From the NCBI GenBank assembly GCA_003550325.1, contig QKWP01000008.1, positions 692,926-756,925 of the forward strand: DNA of 64,000 nucleotides. Direction: 5' to 3'. The translations under genes and the position numbers were made by a program. Each line of letters starts with the position of its first letter. Position 1 is the first letter of the stretch. Below, in pieces: positions 10,780-21,633 of the stretch. The notes under the pieces are model-generated. The model saw nothing but the letters and a program-made list of their open reading frames with translations, was not told where the DNA came from and made no database searches. Source of the stretch: Gigaspora rosea (lineage: Eukaryota; Glomeromycota; Glomeromycetes; Diversisporales; Gigasporaceae).

Positions 10780-12795
10780 ATGATATCATTATCAAACGAA
10801 TGCTACTATATAATATTTAATAACTTCCGACATGACTATAAAAATTTATTCTCATGTGCACTTGTAAACCGTCATTGGTGTAGAATTATTATACCAATTT
10901 TATGGAGCGAACCTGGGCATCATTTTAAAGATATAAAACTTATAAGAATCCTCTTTTTAACATTAAATGCTGAAGAGCAATCTTCATTAATTCCTTTTGA
11001 ACTTACCCTTCCAATTCACTCAAAGCTACTGTTTGAATATGCGAGTTATATCACATCCATTAACAGTTATTTGTATGATGGAATTAAAAATTGGCTTCGT
11101 TATGAAAGATATTGGTATTTAAGTTATGAACAAAAACGTGTGCTCATATGTGTTTTTGAATGTTTAATTATAATGCTTTTACGAACTAGTAAAAATCTTA
11201 AACATTTATATTTTCTTTATAAAAGTTTTTACAATCAAATAATATTTGAAAATCTTTATAATAGCAATGTCCTAAATTCTTTAGAACTTTATGATCATTC
11301 GATTGGTAATGAAGAAGGAAAGATGTTGGCAAAGTTTCTTTGCAAAAACTCTATGCTAACTTCTTTGAAACTTTGCGGAAACAATGAACATTGTCATTTT
11401 TATAAAAACGGAGGAAAAGAATTAACAGGCGCACTTTGTAAGAACAATATTCTGAAAATTTTGAACCTTCAGAAATTTATTATTATATCAGAAGTAGGAA
11501 AAGCATTAGCAGATATGCTTTACATGAATACTACGTTGATTTCTCTGGATCTTAGTCATAATTTTTTTAACCTTATTAGACCGAAAAGAGGAGATATAGC
11601 ATTTGCCGACGCATTCAAAAACACTTCACTAAAAGACTTGAATCTTCAATCTAATAATTTTGGATCAGAAGTAGGAAATGCATTAGCTAATGTACTTTAC
11701 AAGAATAACACCTTGAACTCTTTGAATATTGGTGATAATAAATTTGGATCTGAAGTAGGAAAAGCATTTGCCAATGCACTTTACAAGAACATTACATTAG
11801 TCTCTTTGAATATTAGTATTAATAAACTTGAATCAAAAGGAGGAATAGCAATTGCCAATGCACTTGGCAATAACAATACCTTGATCTCTTTGAATATAAG
11901 TAGTAATAATCTTGGATCAGGCGGAAAAGCATTTGCTAATACACTTTGTAAGAATACTTCGCTAAAAGATTTGAATATTCAATGGAATTATCTTGGATCA
12001 GAAGTAGGAAAATCGTTAGCAGTTGCACTTTGCAAGAACAATACTTTGATCTCTTTAAATATTAGTAATAATTTACGTGAATCAGGAGGAAAATCATTTG
12101 TAAATGCACTTTGCAAGAACACCGCGCTGACTTCCTTGAATCTTGGTGATAATTATCTTAGAACAAAAGGAGGAGAAGCATTAGCAAATGCTCTTTGCAA
12201 GAATACTACCTTGATTTCTTTGGATATTAATAGAAATTTTCTTAATCCTGAAGGAGGTAAAGCATTAGCAGATGTGCTTTGCAAGAACGCTACCTTGATC
12301 TCTTTAAATATTAATGATAATCATCTTGGATTAGAAGGAGGAAAAACATTTGCTAATGCACTTTGCAAGAACACCACGTTGACTTCATTGAATCTTGGTC
12401 ACGATTATCTTGGATCAAAAGGAGGAATAGCATTGGCAATTGCACTTTGTAAGAACACTACATTGATTTCTTTGAATATTAGTGGAAATAAACTTGGACC
12501 AAAAGGAGGTAAAGCTTTAGCAGATGCACTTTGTAAAAACACTACCTTAACCTCTTTGGATATTAGTGATAATGACATTGGATCAAAAGGAGGAAACGCA
12601 TTAGCAGATGCACTTTGTAAAAACACTACCTTGACCTCTTTGGATATTAGTGATAATGACATTGGATCAAAAGGAGGAAACGCAATAGCAGATGCACTTT
12701 GTAAGAATACGACGTTGACTTCTTTGAATATCCAAAAAAATAGGATTAATTTTAAAATAAAATCTAACAATAAAAATATAGAAATACTACAATAA
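10780..12795 (+). CDS. F-box protein with RNI-type leucine-rich repeats
   Basis: Single-exon frame of 671 residues. Residues 5-45 form an F-box with the motif CALVNRHWCRIIIPILW, followed by a linker to about residue 150. About 16 repeats of 28 residues then follow, with consensus ALCKNTTLTSLDISDNDIG and a turn SKGGNALAD. These are ribonuclease-inhibitor-like LRRs (the NLRC3/RNI type) that build a curved protein-binding surface. The combination fits a substrate receptor of an SCF ubiquitin ligase; this is inferred from the family. The repeats become more alike towards the C-terminus: the 84-bp units at 12534-12617 and 12618-12701 differ at only two or three bases, indicating a recent tandem duplication. 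The last repeat ends in a short basic tail. The start is the first ATG before the F-box. A decayed relative lies at 1385-1860. Confidence 0.92.
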   Translation: MISLSNECYYIIFNNFRHDYKNLFSCALVNRHWCRIIIPILWSEPGHHFKDIKLIRILFLTLNAEEQSSLIPFELTLPIHSKLLFEYASYITSINSYLYDGIKNWLRYERYWYLSYEQKRVLICVFECLIIMLLRTSKNLKHLYFLYKSFYNQIIFENLYNSNVLNSLELYDHSIGNEEGKMLAKFLCKNSMLTSLKLCGNNEHCHFYKNGGKELTGALCKNNILKILNLQKFIIISEVGKALADMLYMNTTLISLDLSHNFFNLIRPKRGDIAFADAFKNTSLKDLNLQSNNFGSEVGNALANVLYKNNTLNSLNIGDNKFGSEVGKAFANALYKNITLVSLNISINKLESKGGIAIANALGNNNTLISLNISSNNLGSGGKAFANTLCKNTSLKDLNIQWNYLGSEVGKSLAVALCKNNTLISLNISNNLRESGGKSFVNALCKNTALTSLNLGDNYLRTKGGEALANALCKNTTLISLDINRNFLNPEGGKALADVLCKNATLISLNINDNHLGLEGGKTFANALCKNTTLTSLNLGHDYLGSKGGIALAIALCKNTTLISLNISGNKLGPKGGKALADALCKNTTLTSLDISDNDIGSKGGNALADALCKNTTLTSLDISDNDIGSKGGNAIADALCKNTTLTSLNIQKNRINFKIKSNNKNIEILQ

Positions 12796-14425
12796 TATAA
12801 ATAAAACAGATAGTTAATCATTCGATTAGACAATACAATAAAATTATTAATAATAAAATCGAAAAAGTAATACTGTATATCAGAAATACGATACCACCCT
12901 AAACGCAATCTTTACCTCTGGACTGAACAAATACCAGACCTTTATAAATAAAATTTTCATATTGTTCTTTAAATGAAAGTGGTCAAATGTTTGCTCATAC
13001 GAGTTGCATTTCAGCAGGTCTTTGGTATATTTAAATGTAAAACAAATAATGTAATCAAAAAACTGATGGTATATATAATTAATTAATAATTATAATCATT
13101 ATAATACATATCAATAAATATAATATTACTGTATATAATAAAACCTCACATATATTTAAAATTGGTTGGGTGCTAAAACCGTTTTCTTGAAGGATATTTT
13201 TAGGCAACTTTCACGAAAATTATGTCCATTTTTGTTAACCAATAGCAGAAGATTCTGACCAAATGTCCATTCAAAAAAAAAACACAAAGTTTCAAAAAAA
13301 CGCACAAGAAACTCTAAAAAATGCATTCCTCGAGTAAATTTAATATATTTTCTTGGTTCATTTAACCCCAAACTAAATGATATCCTGACATATCTCTCAC
13401 AGGAGAAAGAGTCTATAATTTTCCTTTCTTGAAAGAATTTTTTGACAAAATTATCCAGTATTATTTATTATAGCCAATATCAGCTAATTTTTGAAAAAAT
13501 AGTAGTAAGAATTTGTCTTCAAATGACTAAACGACTAAACGTGGAATATAATGGTTTAATTAAAAGAATATTTATTCGATGTGACAAAACTTTACATTTA
13601 ATTAATAATTTAAAATTTATTTATATAGTTTCATGAAATTATTATGATAGTGATATCCAGACTTTCATACAATTTGATATTAATTTCAATTGAACTTTAC
13701 ATTATTGATAAAGTACTTTTACAAAAAATAAAAATTAAAATACGTTTTAATATTACAATAAATATCTTCAATGCGGGAAGACTCGTAATGTAACTTTTCA
13801 TTATGTCAACGAAGTTTTTTCGTATCGCACATCACCTGTTTTTGCACTCTAAATAATATGAAACCAGACTTTGTAAATTTTCAGATTAATCTGTAATACA
13901 ACTCTCCGTGAGATTATTTTCATGAACTCTTAAAATCTTTAAATAATGAAAGAATCTCTCGAATACATCTACCAATGGATTATCTAAGGCGGAGGGAAAT
14001 CATGTGACATAGGTTCAATCAAAATTTAGAGACTTTTTATATTAGGGTTATGCTAAGGTTAGGAATATGTATATAGGTAAAGTTTCCAACCATTTTTTAT
14101 TAATGTTCAAACATGGATTTATATGATTTCAGCATTTATAATGTTTTTTTTTTTAAAAAAAAATACCATTGATTAGTGTTAGAATTGGTATTAAGATAAT
14201 GGTAAGGCTTTAAAAGAAGTAACTATACTAAAATTTCGCAAGGAGTTTTTTTGTCAGAACGAAATAGTTTGATAAACGAAATTTCAAGATAAAACCGATT
14301 TTTTTAAAATAATGTTACACACTGATCGTTCGTGTAAAAATTGGACGATGGGTAACGATCAGATAACTCTGTAAAAATTTTTAAACTAATTATATGATCA
14401 ATGCAATCTTCAAAAGCTGACATTT
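12796..14425. other. Intergenic DNA
   Basis: Downstream of the LRR gene. AT-rich with several poly-A/T runs; no gene or defined repeat was recognised. Confidence 0.4.
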
Positions 14426-14605
14426 AAGTGCCGTCAAGAGAAATCCGGCTTTGGGCTTTTGAGTTTGAAACTTAATAGACTCAGCCCCTAAATCATATTG
14501 GTGTCAAAATGAATTGTTAATATTACTTTGTATAGACTTTTAGAGGCTGGGTCAATTAAGTCATAAACTCAAAGCGCAAAGCCCAGTTTTCTCTTGGTAG
14601 CACTC
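14426..14605. mobile_element. Small foldback MITE
   Basis: Arms of about 75 bases: AAGTGCCGTCAAGAGAAA at the left pairs with TTTTCTCTTGGTAGCACT at the right, and the inner ends pair through GACTCAGCCCCTAAA and its complement. No coding capacity. No certain target-site duplication. Confidence 0.6.
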
Positions 14606-15313
14606 ATACCTTTTTGTGCTTTGTAAGGAGTGAGCCAGCCAGAATAATTTTAACAGTTAACGCATGTAGACACATCGTAGAGCTTTGATAGTATAGTTTA
14701 GATAAATATATAGATATTAAAAATAATAAATTATGCCATGTGAAGTTCAGGCACAAATTTTTCATAGTTTACATCGCCTCAGCTATAAACTAATCAGGTT
14801 AAAGATTTTGCGTTCTAACATCAACAGGAACGGTCGCTCAAATACGTCAATCTTAAAAAGTGACAAGGCGATTATTATTGCGAAACATGTTTAATTCTCG
14901 TTTTAGTAAACTGTGATTGTTGCATTATAGAAAGGCTGATTGTAAAATTACTTATATGAATCAATTCGTTATTTGCAAGCCAATATGGAATTACTTTGTT
15001 AATTATATTAAATAATAATTTTTTTCAAAAAAACTTTTTTTAGTGCATGTAGTTTCATTTCATTTATTGGCATAACATTTATTTAATAAAAATGAAAGTG
15101 CTGCATTTCATTTTTAGAACTTAATTATATCGTTAGATAATAAATATTTTTTAATTAATCGGTAAGATTTTTAGTCCAAAAACGACTCACATTAATTATT
15201 GATTCAAAATGACGAATGTCGATTTAAATTGACTGAAATCAACTCATGACGCACAACATATACTGTACGTAGGAAGGATTTGGTTTCGTATGTGTCTTGC
15301 CTGGAACAATTAT
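14606..15313. other. Intergenic DNA
   Basis: No gene, RNA or repeat was recognised. Confidence 0.4.
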
Positions 15314-16049
15314 CCCTATAAGAAAAGTGGTTCGGGGTATGGTACGGGAAATCAGTGTATATGCACGGGATGGTACGGACCGTGTGGCACGTATAGGCAC
15401 GTTTTACGGAATGGCACGATTAAAAATGACACGGATACCACGGTAATGGGGTGGCACGTTATATTACGTCACACGGAATGGCACGTATTCGGTGGCACGC
15501 ATATGCACGTTGTACGTGATGTCACGTCAAATTATACGGAATGGCACGTGTTAAAAATGACACGTGCTGGCTCGTTTCACAGAGTACTACAAGAATGAAG
15601 GATCACAAACGAATTTTTTTTAAAAAAAGTTGCAATATCTCAAAAACTCGCAAGTAAGCCTGCTCTGGTATCTTAAGGAAAAAGATTCCTTGCAAGATTT
15701 TACACATTTGCAGTTGCTTTAGCTTCCAGATATGTACATACTTCAACTATTATCCGGTCCTCTTCTAATAAAGTGTCTATTGGAAAGTGGACCATAAATT
15801 TATATTTACTTCCCGTTCCACTCACGTGCCATCGCACGTGTCAATTGGCTTAGTAAACTGCTACAAAAGGCACGGACGATTTACGTGATTTCACGTTAAA
15901 TTGGCACGTGTATACGGATCAACACGGTCCGCCGATTCCCGTGCCTACTCGAACCATGCACGTGCAAACCCGACCCATAGCACGTGCCACTCGACCACGT
16001 GCCTATACACCGTTTTTCCGTGCGATCCCGGACCACTTTTCTTATAGGG
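15314..16049. mobile_element. Complete MITE, CCCTATAAG termini, 3-bp TSD
   Basis: Ends CCCTATAAGAAAAGTGG...CCACTTTTCTTATAGGG, flanked by a direct TAT (15311-15313 and 16050-16052). The subterminal regions are GC-richer than the surroundings and full of GGCACG and CACGTG motifs. No transposase; the open frames across the left half are by-products of composition. It is nearly identical to the copy at 27839-28994 once that copy's insertion is set aside. A 3-bp duplication with varied sequence (TAT, AAT, ATG among copies) does not point to a definite superfamily; CMC/CACTA-like or Harbinger-like are possible. Confidence 0.85.
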
Positions 16050-17087
16050 TATGAGTTTCAAGATCTTCTTTTAATAATAATTTTCTTATAATATATTGCA
16101 AGAATTGATGTAAGGTACACATATATTGCAGAGATTTTTTAAAGGCAAAGATGACTGTTTCTATGAATTTTTGAATTAATCTTATGCCTGTTTGCATATG
16201 AATAAATGTAACCTTATGAAAATACTGAAATATGTTATATTTAAATTAATACATTTTAATACATTCTGCTGTATTATTCATATATTAATGATTAAGTTTT
16301 ATCATGATAATAATATAAATTGCAACATTAATTTGCTATTTCTTTTTAAATTCAGAGTTTGATTCATAATACTTCAATCTACAAGCGCTATCATTTTTAT
16401 TACTAGCATTAGATCCCTATATAAAATATAATTTCACAAGACGGATCCACTAGTCTCTTAGAAGATTTAAATTGGTAGATATAATATAACTCAAATATCC
16501 CCTTTATAACTTTTAAAATGAAAAAAAAATCGAAAAAAACTTTATGTAATTGAAAACTTCAGCTTAATGATGGGAGATGTTCATTTTTCGAATTCATGTG
16601 CATGAATGATAAAAAAAATAACTTGAAAAACGAAGAAAGCCCAGTAAAAATAACAAAAAATAACAAAAAAAAAAAAAAAACAAGAAGAATTTTTATAATG
16701 CTAATAATTCTAATATGTATTAAAATTTAATTTTTGTTAGCAATTTATTAGTTTTATATAAAGTTTTGATGGGATAAAATGCGCGTGTTTCGGAATTATG
16801 CACAAGATACTCAGAATTATTTTAGCTACAGCATGTCAACATATTAATAACCTTTTCTATTAATCAACTAGTGTAAATTTTTAATGGTATATAGGGCTAC
16901 AAATAAACGCATCTCCTATACGACAAAGGTTCTAAAACCATTTTATTATAGAATATCAAACTTTAGAATTCGTTAATATTTAATATTATTATCATCTGGA
17001 ATTTAACTTTTAAGCACATAATCAAAAGCATATTAACTTAAATTAAGGATAAATCATGTGAAAAAATAGAGTGTGCTTATGAATCCT
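16050..17087. other. Intergenic DNA
   Basis: AT-rich stretch with poly-A runs near 16660. No gene or repeat was recognised. Confidence 0.4.
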
Positions 17088-18327
17088 TCAATTCCCTAGA
17101 TAAAGCTCAAGGTCAAATAAAGAGTGTAGAGCCAAGTTTTCCAACATGATGTCTATCGATTGGGCAGTTGTAACCCCCGTTCCAACAGTAACAATTGTGC
17201 CATGTACCATCACGGAATGTAAATTTTCTGGTGAAACAAAAGAAAGTACAGGCCCACCGCTATCACCAAAACCACTATACATGTTAGTAAAAATTAACCT
17301 ATATGTAGAGCCTTCATTTCCAAGCACAAAAATTCCATTTAAACCAAATACACGTCCACAAGAAAAATGTGTTGTGTGGCCAGACTTACATATATTGAAC
17401 ACCATGGCTAGACACAGGTGCACCATCAGTTATAATTAATTCTTTATATTGATCCGCATCATCATTTCTTATAGAAAATGTTGGAGTGACATCATCACCC
17501 TCCAAAAGAATTGCGCCCAAATCGTAAGGATCTATCAAATCATATACCATCGAATTAAATATTCAGATGAGGTATTAGAACCCCATGGTGCGTAATAATA
17601 TTCGAAATCAGAGCAATGCCCTGCAGTTATAATGTAAAGTTCATTTGGTTTAAATTTATTATTTGCCCAAAAACCAACAGAGCACTTTCTACCTTCTTCA
17701 CTAAATAACCCATTTCCACCTAATACTTTAACTTTTATATTAACATCACGGCGTGATTGTGCTAAATTTTGTGAAACAGGTAGATTGTTATGGTCCCATT
17801 ATGAATTATTTTTGGGTTAAAGGGTTTTATAGCATTGATAAATTCTGTATTATTAAAATCACTTTCAAATAAAAATATAACATTATTATTAATTTCCATA
17901 TCAGTGTAAATATAAAGATTTTTTGGTTGAATTATATCAGCTTGATGAGATATTTCTCTAAAATTAGATCGAATTTGACTCATGGAATTGTTTGCTATAG
18001 TAAAATTTAGAAACTCCACATGTGGACTTATCTGAGGAAGGCTAACAAGTCATTGACTTTAGAAAAGTTTACTGTATTGACAATTACACGATTCGTTTTT
18101 AATATATTTATAAAACTTCCTCCAAAGTTTGAAAGAATTTCATCTTTTTCTAGTATTGGTTTTAAGATTTCATCAATCGTTATCAACTTTCTTTCAAGTT
18201 CTAATAATTCAGGTATTTTAGTATCATCTACGTTCCATAATTTTGCTAATGGATGATGCTGTCCAGCATAAATTGAATAATTTTGTAATGATGATAATAA
18301 AATTATTAAAAAATGAATAATTCTCAT
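17088..18327 (-). pseudogene. Secreted trypsin-like serine protease (broken)
   Basis: On the minus strand the frame opens with a signal peptide (MRIIHFLIILLSSLQNYSIY) and a propeptide-like region of ~150 residues. The chymotrypsin-fold domain follows: the histidine motif appears as IITAGHC (about 17625), the aspartate segment as DPYDLGAILLEGDD (about 17510), and the nucleophile motif as GFGDSGGP (about 17260). All three catalytic residues are therefore still readable. However, the coding sequence changes frame at about four places (near 18035, 17780, 17550 and 17410), so no full-length protein can be made. The family would be an extracellular or vacuolar S1 protease with a long N-terminal propeptide. 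Alternative: some breaks could be assembly errors in an AT-rich region, but four make decay more likely. Confidence 0.85.
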
Positions 18328-18659
18328 TATTACTTTGTTAATAAAAATATAAATTAATAAGCACTAAATATTTGATAGATAATTAATAAAATTTTAAATT
18401 CATTAAAATAAATCATGCTTATTACTATATATACAGTACAATATACAATATCATCTATTCCGTAGATAATTTGACACAGACAATATTACTATCTAAACTA
18501 AGGTTGATTTTGAAAGTATTTTTGGCATATCGAAATACTTTCGGTAAATATTATAATACAAAAGCATAAAACCCTTGTCATTCCGCTCCTAATTCGTGTA
18601 CCGATTTAGATTTTCACATTATATTGTTTTCTTGTTTATTATTATTCCTGTTTAGTTAA
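18328..18659. other. Intergenic DNA
   Basis: Presumed former promoter of the protease relic; nothing specific recognised. Confidence 0.35.
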
Positions 18660-19720
18660 TTACTGAATTACAGCAATTACGGCATTTTACCGTAAAAATT
18701 ATATGCCGTAATGCCATAATGCCGTAATGCCATAAAGTTCCGTAATGCCGTAATGCCGTAATGTCGCAATAACACAATATTGTAATAATGCGATGCCGTA
18801 ACTCATTTTACTTATTTGCGGGTAACACAAACCAAAAAAGGAAATCCGATTTTGTAAATAAAGTGCGTGAGATAAAAATTTAGGGTAAGGCCTTAACGTT
18901 AGAGGTTATAGAGTTAGAGTGATGCTTAACATAAGTAAAACTTCCCTTCATTTTTAATTAGTGTACCAAGATAGATTTAAACATTAGTTTTCGCTTTTTT
19001 CTTCTTTTACGAGCGTTCGAATTCTTCGTCGGGCTGATCCGGAATAGTCAAAATTTGCACTCTCCGATTGGCTATTTCCTCACCAGGAGCTTGTATTACC
19101 GCGCAAATAAGTAGATGCTACCGTAACTACGGTATAATATTATAATGTTATAATTAAGACACCCAGTCACTCCAAACCGGAAACGGATGAAAATGTTGTT
19201 ATTTGCCATACAAGCATTCACATTTACATTAATTAATCGGTAATATTAAAAGTTATTTAAAGTGTATTTGCAGCAGAATACAATAGTTATAATAAATTTT
19301 AAAACACGTAAGTTTGTATACAGGCATGTATCATATATAAGCCATAAATGCTGTGAACAATGATGTCATGTCCGATCAATTAGCTCGCTAAAGACGTTCT
19401 CAAACATTAACTTATAGACTAGTCTAATTGGCCAAAAAAAAATAAATCACGACGGTTAAGTAAAATAGAACCTAGACCTACAAATCCCTTTATTCATAGT
19501 CATTACACGTACTAAATCAATGAAGTCGACAGAATCAAATTCGAAAAAATATTTAATGGTATATTTTTAAAGGGAACCAGAATGCAGTACCAGGTACAGA
19601 ATTTTAATAAACGGTATTATAGCAGACAGTATTTCTGCATTATGGCATTACGGCTTTACGGCATTACGGCAAAAAATACGGCAATGCCGTAACCGTATTA
19701 ATTTGTAAAATTAATTCTAC
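18660..19720. mobile_element. Non-autonomous element, GCCGTAATGCC subterminal arrays
   Basis: The left side (18670-18800) carries repeated GCCGTAATGCCGTAATG and the right side (19635-19700) the inverted GGCATTACGGC. The core from about 18805 to 19060 aligns with 2622-2870 of the TGACGAAACC element: shared blocks include AAAAAAGGAAAT, ATTTTGTAAATAAA, CATTTTTAATTAGTG and GATTTAAACATT. Exact ends and the target-site duplication could not be fixed, so the borders are approximate. No transposase is present. Confidence 0.65.
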
Positions 19721-19889
19721 CACCAACTATAGTTCACATTGCATACGGGCTAACTTCCATAATTGGATCCATGCCATTTCAACGGCAATCAATTCATCGA
19801 CATCTTGTTTCACCAACAAATTAATTTCGGGTAGATTGAAGTAGAGTTATCCCAGTGATCATCACAACATCACAACAAGCATTCGGCCT

Positions 19890-20325
19890 AATTAGGGTTA
19901 AGTTAGGAATATTTTTAGGCTAGTTTGTTTTAATTCTGGTAAACAAATGACGCCATTACTATGTTTATCATGTGATTGTGTTGACTGTGTGGTGACTAAA
20001 CTCAAATTCTGCGGTGATAAATTTAATTTCTGCGATTATCTTCAAAATAAAATTTTAGCAAATTTCTGCATAAAAACTCTGTTTCTGCACTCAAAAATTG
20101 GAATATTCTGAAGCTTTCCGACGACCACGCTCGTATTTTGTGCTAATTGATTGTCTATCCTTCTGAAAATCTCCGTCAAAACTCGCAATTTGATTGGATC
20201 CTGGTCAAATTTTAGGTCAATTCTGCAATTATCCGTGATAAAATCCAATTTCTGCAAAAATGGGCGAATTCTGCAAATTCTGCGGCATTCTGCAAAATAA
20301 TCGTCCCTGCTGTGTCCCTTAATTT
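19890..20325. mobile_element. hAT-like element remnant with ATTCTGC repeats
   Basis: One end reads TGCAAAATAATCGTCCCTG (complement CAGGGACGATTATT, a hAT-like terminus), preceded by many copies of AATTCTGC or TTTCTGC in the last 350 bases. The other end was not found. The inner part shares a stretch (GTAAACAAATGA followed by a GTGAT-rich segment) with the element at 21138-21633. Confidence 0.5.
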
Positions 20326-20747
20326 TACCGGTACTTATTTCACCGTCAGTTTTTTTTTTAAAAATGTATTAACTTTACAGCTATTATCATAATTTCCGGG
20401 ACAACTGTAAAAATTGGCTGACCGATTCGGTTATTTCAGGAATTCAGTAATAGATTCAAAAATAACAGATAAAAATGATATATTAGATATATACATAATT
20501 TAAGACCAGGCGACTAATATAAATATTATATATAGTATTCTAAGACCATATCAGATATATCAGACATGTATACCTCTGATACTTTCAAGCATCGATTTGT
20601 TTTTATTTTTATTCGATTTGATATACTAAAAACTCAGTGGAATGCTTTAATTAATGAATGTATTCGAGTTTTGAAGCCTGGTGGTAATCTTGAGGTAAAA
20701 TTTCATTAATTTAAATGTTTTCTAAATATCCTTTTTCCTTCATATTT

Positions 20748-20976
20748 ATTGTGGGGATTATGCTGAAAACTTGGGGTCTCTTATTTAAACCTATAATACC
20801 TACTAAACCCCACATATTCTTTAATTAATAAAACTACACCCTAATCCTAACCTAAGTATAAAAAACAAGACCACAAAAAAGGCCCTAAAAAATTTTACAA
20901 TTTTCGTAACAAAATATGAAAAATTTTCAGCATAATCCATTTTCAGCATAATCCTCAATATTTGTGCTTATTATTA
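20748..20976. repeat. Foldback repeat inside the methyltransferase intron
   Basis: GGGGATTATGCTGAAAA at the left is answered by TTTTCAGCATAATCCTCA at the right, with a second inner copy TTTTCAGCATAATCC. It makes up most of the intron. Probably a small MITE. Confidence 0.5.
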
Positions 20977-21137
20977 TTAGGTAACTGAAGTTGAAGGTCA
21001 CGCAATGAACTGTGGTCCTATTCTGCTAAAATTGACAAAAAAATGTAAGCAATCATTAAAATTTTAACAAAAATTAATAACTATTTCCTAAATTATGTTG
21101 CTGATAAAGTACTTTCAAATATTATTAGTCTTTGAAC

Positions 21138-21633
21138 TAGGGATGGGTTCGGTCAGTTACGGTCGGTTTCGGTCGGTTACGGTCGGTTTCGGTCGGTTAT
21201 TATCGACTATTGGCATATAGCCGGCTAAGTGCGGTCGGTCATATCGGCTAATAGCCGACTATAGTCGATCAATTATTTTACTATGTAAAGGTTCTTTAAT
21301 CCTTTAATTAAAGTTGTAGGGCCAATTCTTCCGATTCTAACGGCAGTTAGATCATCAAAATTGGTTTAGACACTCTTGAGATAATTGAGATTACAGATTA
21401 GTTAAGGTCAATTTTTGTTGGTGCAAGTAAACAAATGAAGTCATTATTTCACGTGATGTGGTGATCATAGTCTTTACGAGATCTTCTGTTATCGGTCTGA
21501 TCCGTGTCGATCTGTTTTTAAACCTGGCATTGGCTACAATTTAGTCGGTCAGCTAAGCCCCTCTGACCGACTAGAATCGGCTATGGCTATAGCTGGTCAC
21601 AAACGGCTATAACCGTAACCGTACCTATCCCTA
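21138..21633. mobile_element. Non-autonomous hAT-like element, GGTCGGT arrays
   Basis: Exact 8-bp target-site duplication CTTTGAAC (21130-21137 and 21634-21641). The ends are TAGGGATGGGTTCGGT at the left and ACCGTACCTATCCCTA at the right. Subterminal tandem GGTCGGTTACGGTCGGTTTC on the left and ACCGACTAGAATCGGCTATG-like motifs on the right. No transposase. Confidence 0.88.

Noticed and set aside
12405-12908. 167-residue frame on the minus strand
   Set aside because: It is antisense to the LRR repeats; its apparent repeats mirror the 84-base units of the real gene.
15290-15598. 102-residue frame rich in W, H and G
   Set aside because: It lies in the GC-richer end of the CCCTATAAG MITE and reflects GGCACG-type repeats, not a protein.
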